Source: Aristaeella hokkaidonensis
GTDB lineage: Bacteria; Bacillota; Clostridia; Christensenellales; Aristaeellaceae
Direction: 5' to 3'
Assembly (NCBI RefSeq): GCF_018128945.1
Contig: NZ_CP068393.1
Coordinates: 1,178,001-1,242,000 of the forward strand
DNA: 64,000 nt
How positions within the stretch are numbered: position 1 is the stretch's first letter; every line of letters begins with the position of its first letter. This document shows, piece by piece, positions 63,455 through 64,000 of the stretch. A program made the translations under genes and the position numbers. The notes under the pieces are model-generated. The model saw only the letters and a list, made by a program, of their open reading frames with translations, was not told the origin of the DNA and did no database searches.

Positions 63455-63727
63455 TTATTGAATGGTTTCTATTGCGGGAGAGATACTCTCCAGAAATTCG
63501 CCAATGTCCTGCCTGGCGGTAGGCTCATCCAGGTCCACGTAGCGTTCCATGGAAACTGCAATCAGCTTTTCAAAGGTCGTTCCCTTTTCAATCATTCCCC
63601 AGTAGAACGCCCCTGTTTCATTGGTCTGGATAATCTTCCTGAAATGATCCGCGTTCTCCCCGGTGGCTATGATCATGTATTCGTCCAGCATCTTCTGCAT
63701 GACGAACCCATCCCTGGCCCTGATCAT
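63455..63727 (-). CDS. PqqD-like RiPP recognition element protein
   Basis: 90 residues from ATG 63727, seven bases after AAAGGAGG. Pattern DGFVMQKMLDEYMIIATGEN, then a winged-helix-like part (NETGAFYWGMIEKGTTFEKL, DEPTARQDIGEFLESI) corresponds to the PqqD/RRE fold: N-terminal beta hairpin, strands and three helices. Such proteins bind the leader of a RiPP precursor and present it to a radical SAM enzyme. Directly upstream of the putative precursor gene, which supports this reading. Confidence 0.8.
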   Translation of the reverse strand: MIRARDGFVMQKMLDEYMIIATGENADHFRKIIQTNETGAFYWGMIEKGTTFEKLIAVSMERYVDLDEPTARQDIGEFLESISPAIETIQ

Positions 63728-63755
63728 CCGCATTCCTCCTTTTTCCTTTCTTCTG

Positions 63756-64000
63756 TCAAACAACGTATTGTACTTTCTTTTCCTTTTGAATCTGTTCCCA
63801 GAGCTTGTCCGGCTCTTCCTTGTACATATTGCAGGTGTACAGGTAAAACGGCACTTCCCGGATAAAGCGTTCCATCAGGTTCATGAAGACGCCCATGAGC
63901 TTGGGATTGCTGGGCACCAGCACCTGTTTGAAGAGCCGCTGCGAGATCTCCTTCGCGTCCATGCGCCGGAGGGATACTTCCTCGCCCCGCTCCAGGAAAC
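63756..64000 (-). CDS. Unrecognised CDS, C-terminal fragment running off the window
   Basis: About 81 codons are visible and the frame stays open to the right edge, so the gene most likely starts outside. The visible end reads MDAKEISQRLFKQVLVPSNP, KLMGVFMNLMERFIREVPFY, LYTCNMYKEEPDKLWEQIQK, EKKVQYVV. An ATG at 63962 could be a start but has only a poor ribosome site. Its stop is 28 bp before the PqqD-like start, so it belongs to the same operon. I do not recognise the family; given the context it may be another RiPP maturation or transport gene. Confidence 0.6.
   Translation of the reverse strand, partial: FLERGEEVSLRRMDAKEISQRLFKQVLVPSNPKLMGVFMNLMERFIREVPFYLYTCNMYKEEPDKLWEQIQKEKKVQYVV

Overview
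The window looks like a chromosomal piece of an anaerobic, Gram-positive gut- or rumen-type bacterium of the Clostridia. Pointers: LplBC-type sugar permeases paired with AraC regulators, a CIRCE-controlled groES-groEL operon, RsbU-type phosphatases, a sodium-pump decarboxylase next to ATP-type PEP carboxykinase, a superoxide reductase, and strong AGGAGG ribosome sites. The exact taxon is inference. GC is moderate in most genes but clearly lower at 55.6-56.2 kb and 59.2-62.1 kb.

Layout. 1-8.5 kb is a carbohydrate locus: three Gfo/Idh/MocA oxidoreductases, a solute-binding protein with two permeases, and two AraC regulators. tRNA-Trp and a four-helix-bundle (S23-type) gene follow. 9.7-13.3 kb holds pmbA-tldD-metA. 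13.7-15.8 kb is groES-groEL, then mutY and an M18 aminopeptidase. 19-23 kb is an Hsp70/DUF5685/J-domain/zinc-ribbon chaperone group. 23.7-24.7 kb is an S24-type repressor pair, followed by argF. 27.1-32.4 kb is central carbon metabolism (oadA-oadG-biotin carrier-oadB and pckA). 33.4-41.3 kb has a uridine kinase, a GH127 enzyme, a MATE exporter, a response regulator-GGDEF protein and a UDP-glucose-type dehydrogenase with an N-terminal HTH.

41.5-58.6 kb is dense in signalling. One operon encodes a STAS antagonist, a DUF2156 protein, a MATE transporter fused to an ATPase-like domain, and a PP2C phosphatase fused to an RsbW-like kinase domain. Next come a very large FecR/MBG-repeat secreted protein, a CHASE2-PP2C phosphatase, an ECF sigma factor and a third (dCache-HAMP) PP2C. 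58.8-62 kb holds a superoxide reductase lacking its rubredoxin-like centre and AT-rich accessory genes, including an ABC-type ATPase with a DUF4435/TOPRIM-like C-terminus. The window ends in a probable RiPP cluster: a PqqD-like recognition protein, a 64-residue precursor with a Trp/Gly/Phe tail, and a radical SAM enzyme.

The most unusual signal is between genes. Nearly every sizeable gap carries members of a few interspersed families: (i) arrays of short hairpins with variable stems joined by a constant 7-nt linker (ATTTCAC or ATATCAT type) that gain and lose exact 24-nt modules; (ii) blocks of TTTTAAG-like heptamers, usually after a Rho-independent terminator; (iii) longer repeats containing hairpins with a constant CCAGTGG apex and variable stems; (iv) a ~92-bp nested hairpin in two copies. 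Stem substitutions between copies are compensatory. Every copy I located points the same way on the + strand whatever the direction of nearby genes, and several terminal hairpins reach into the stop codon of the adjacent gene.
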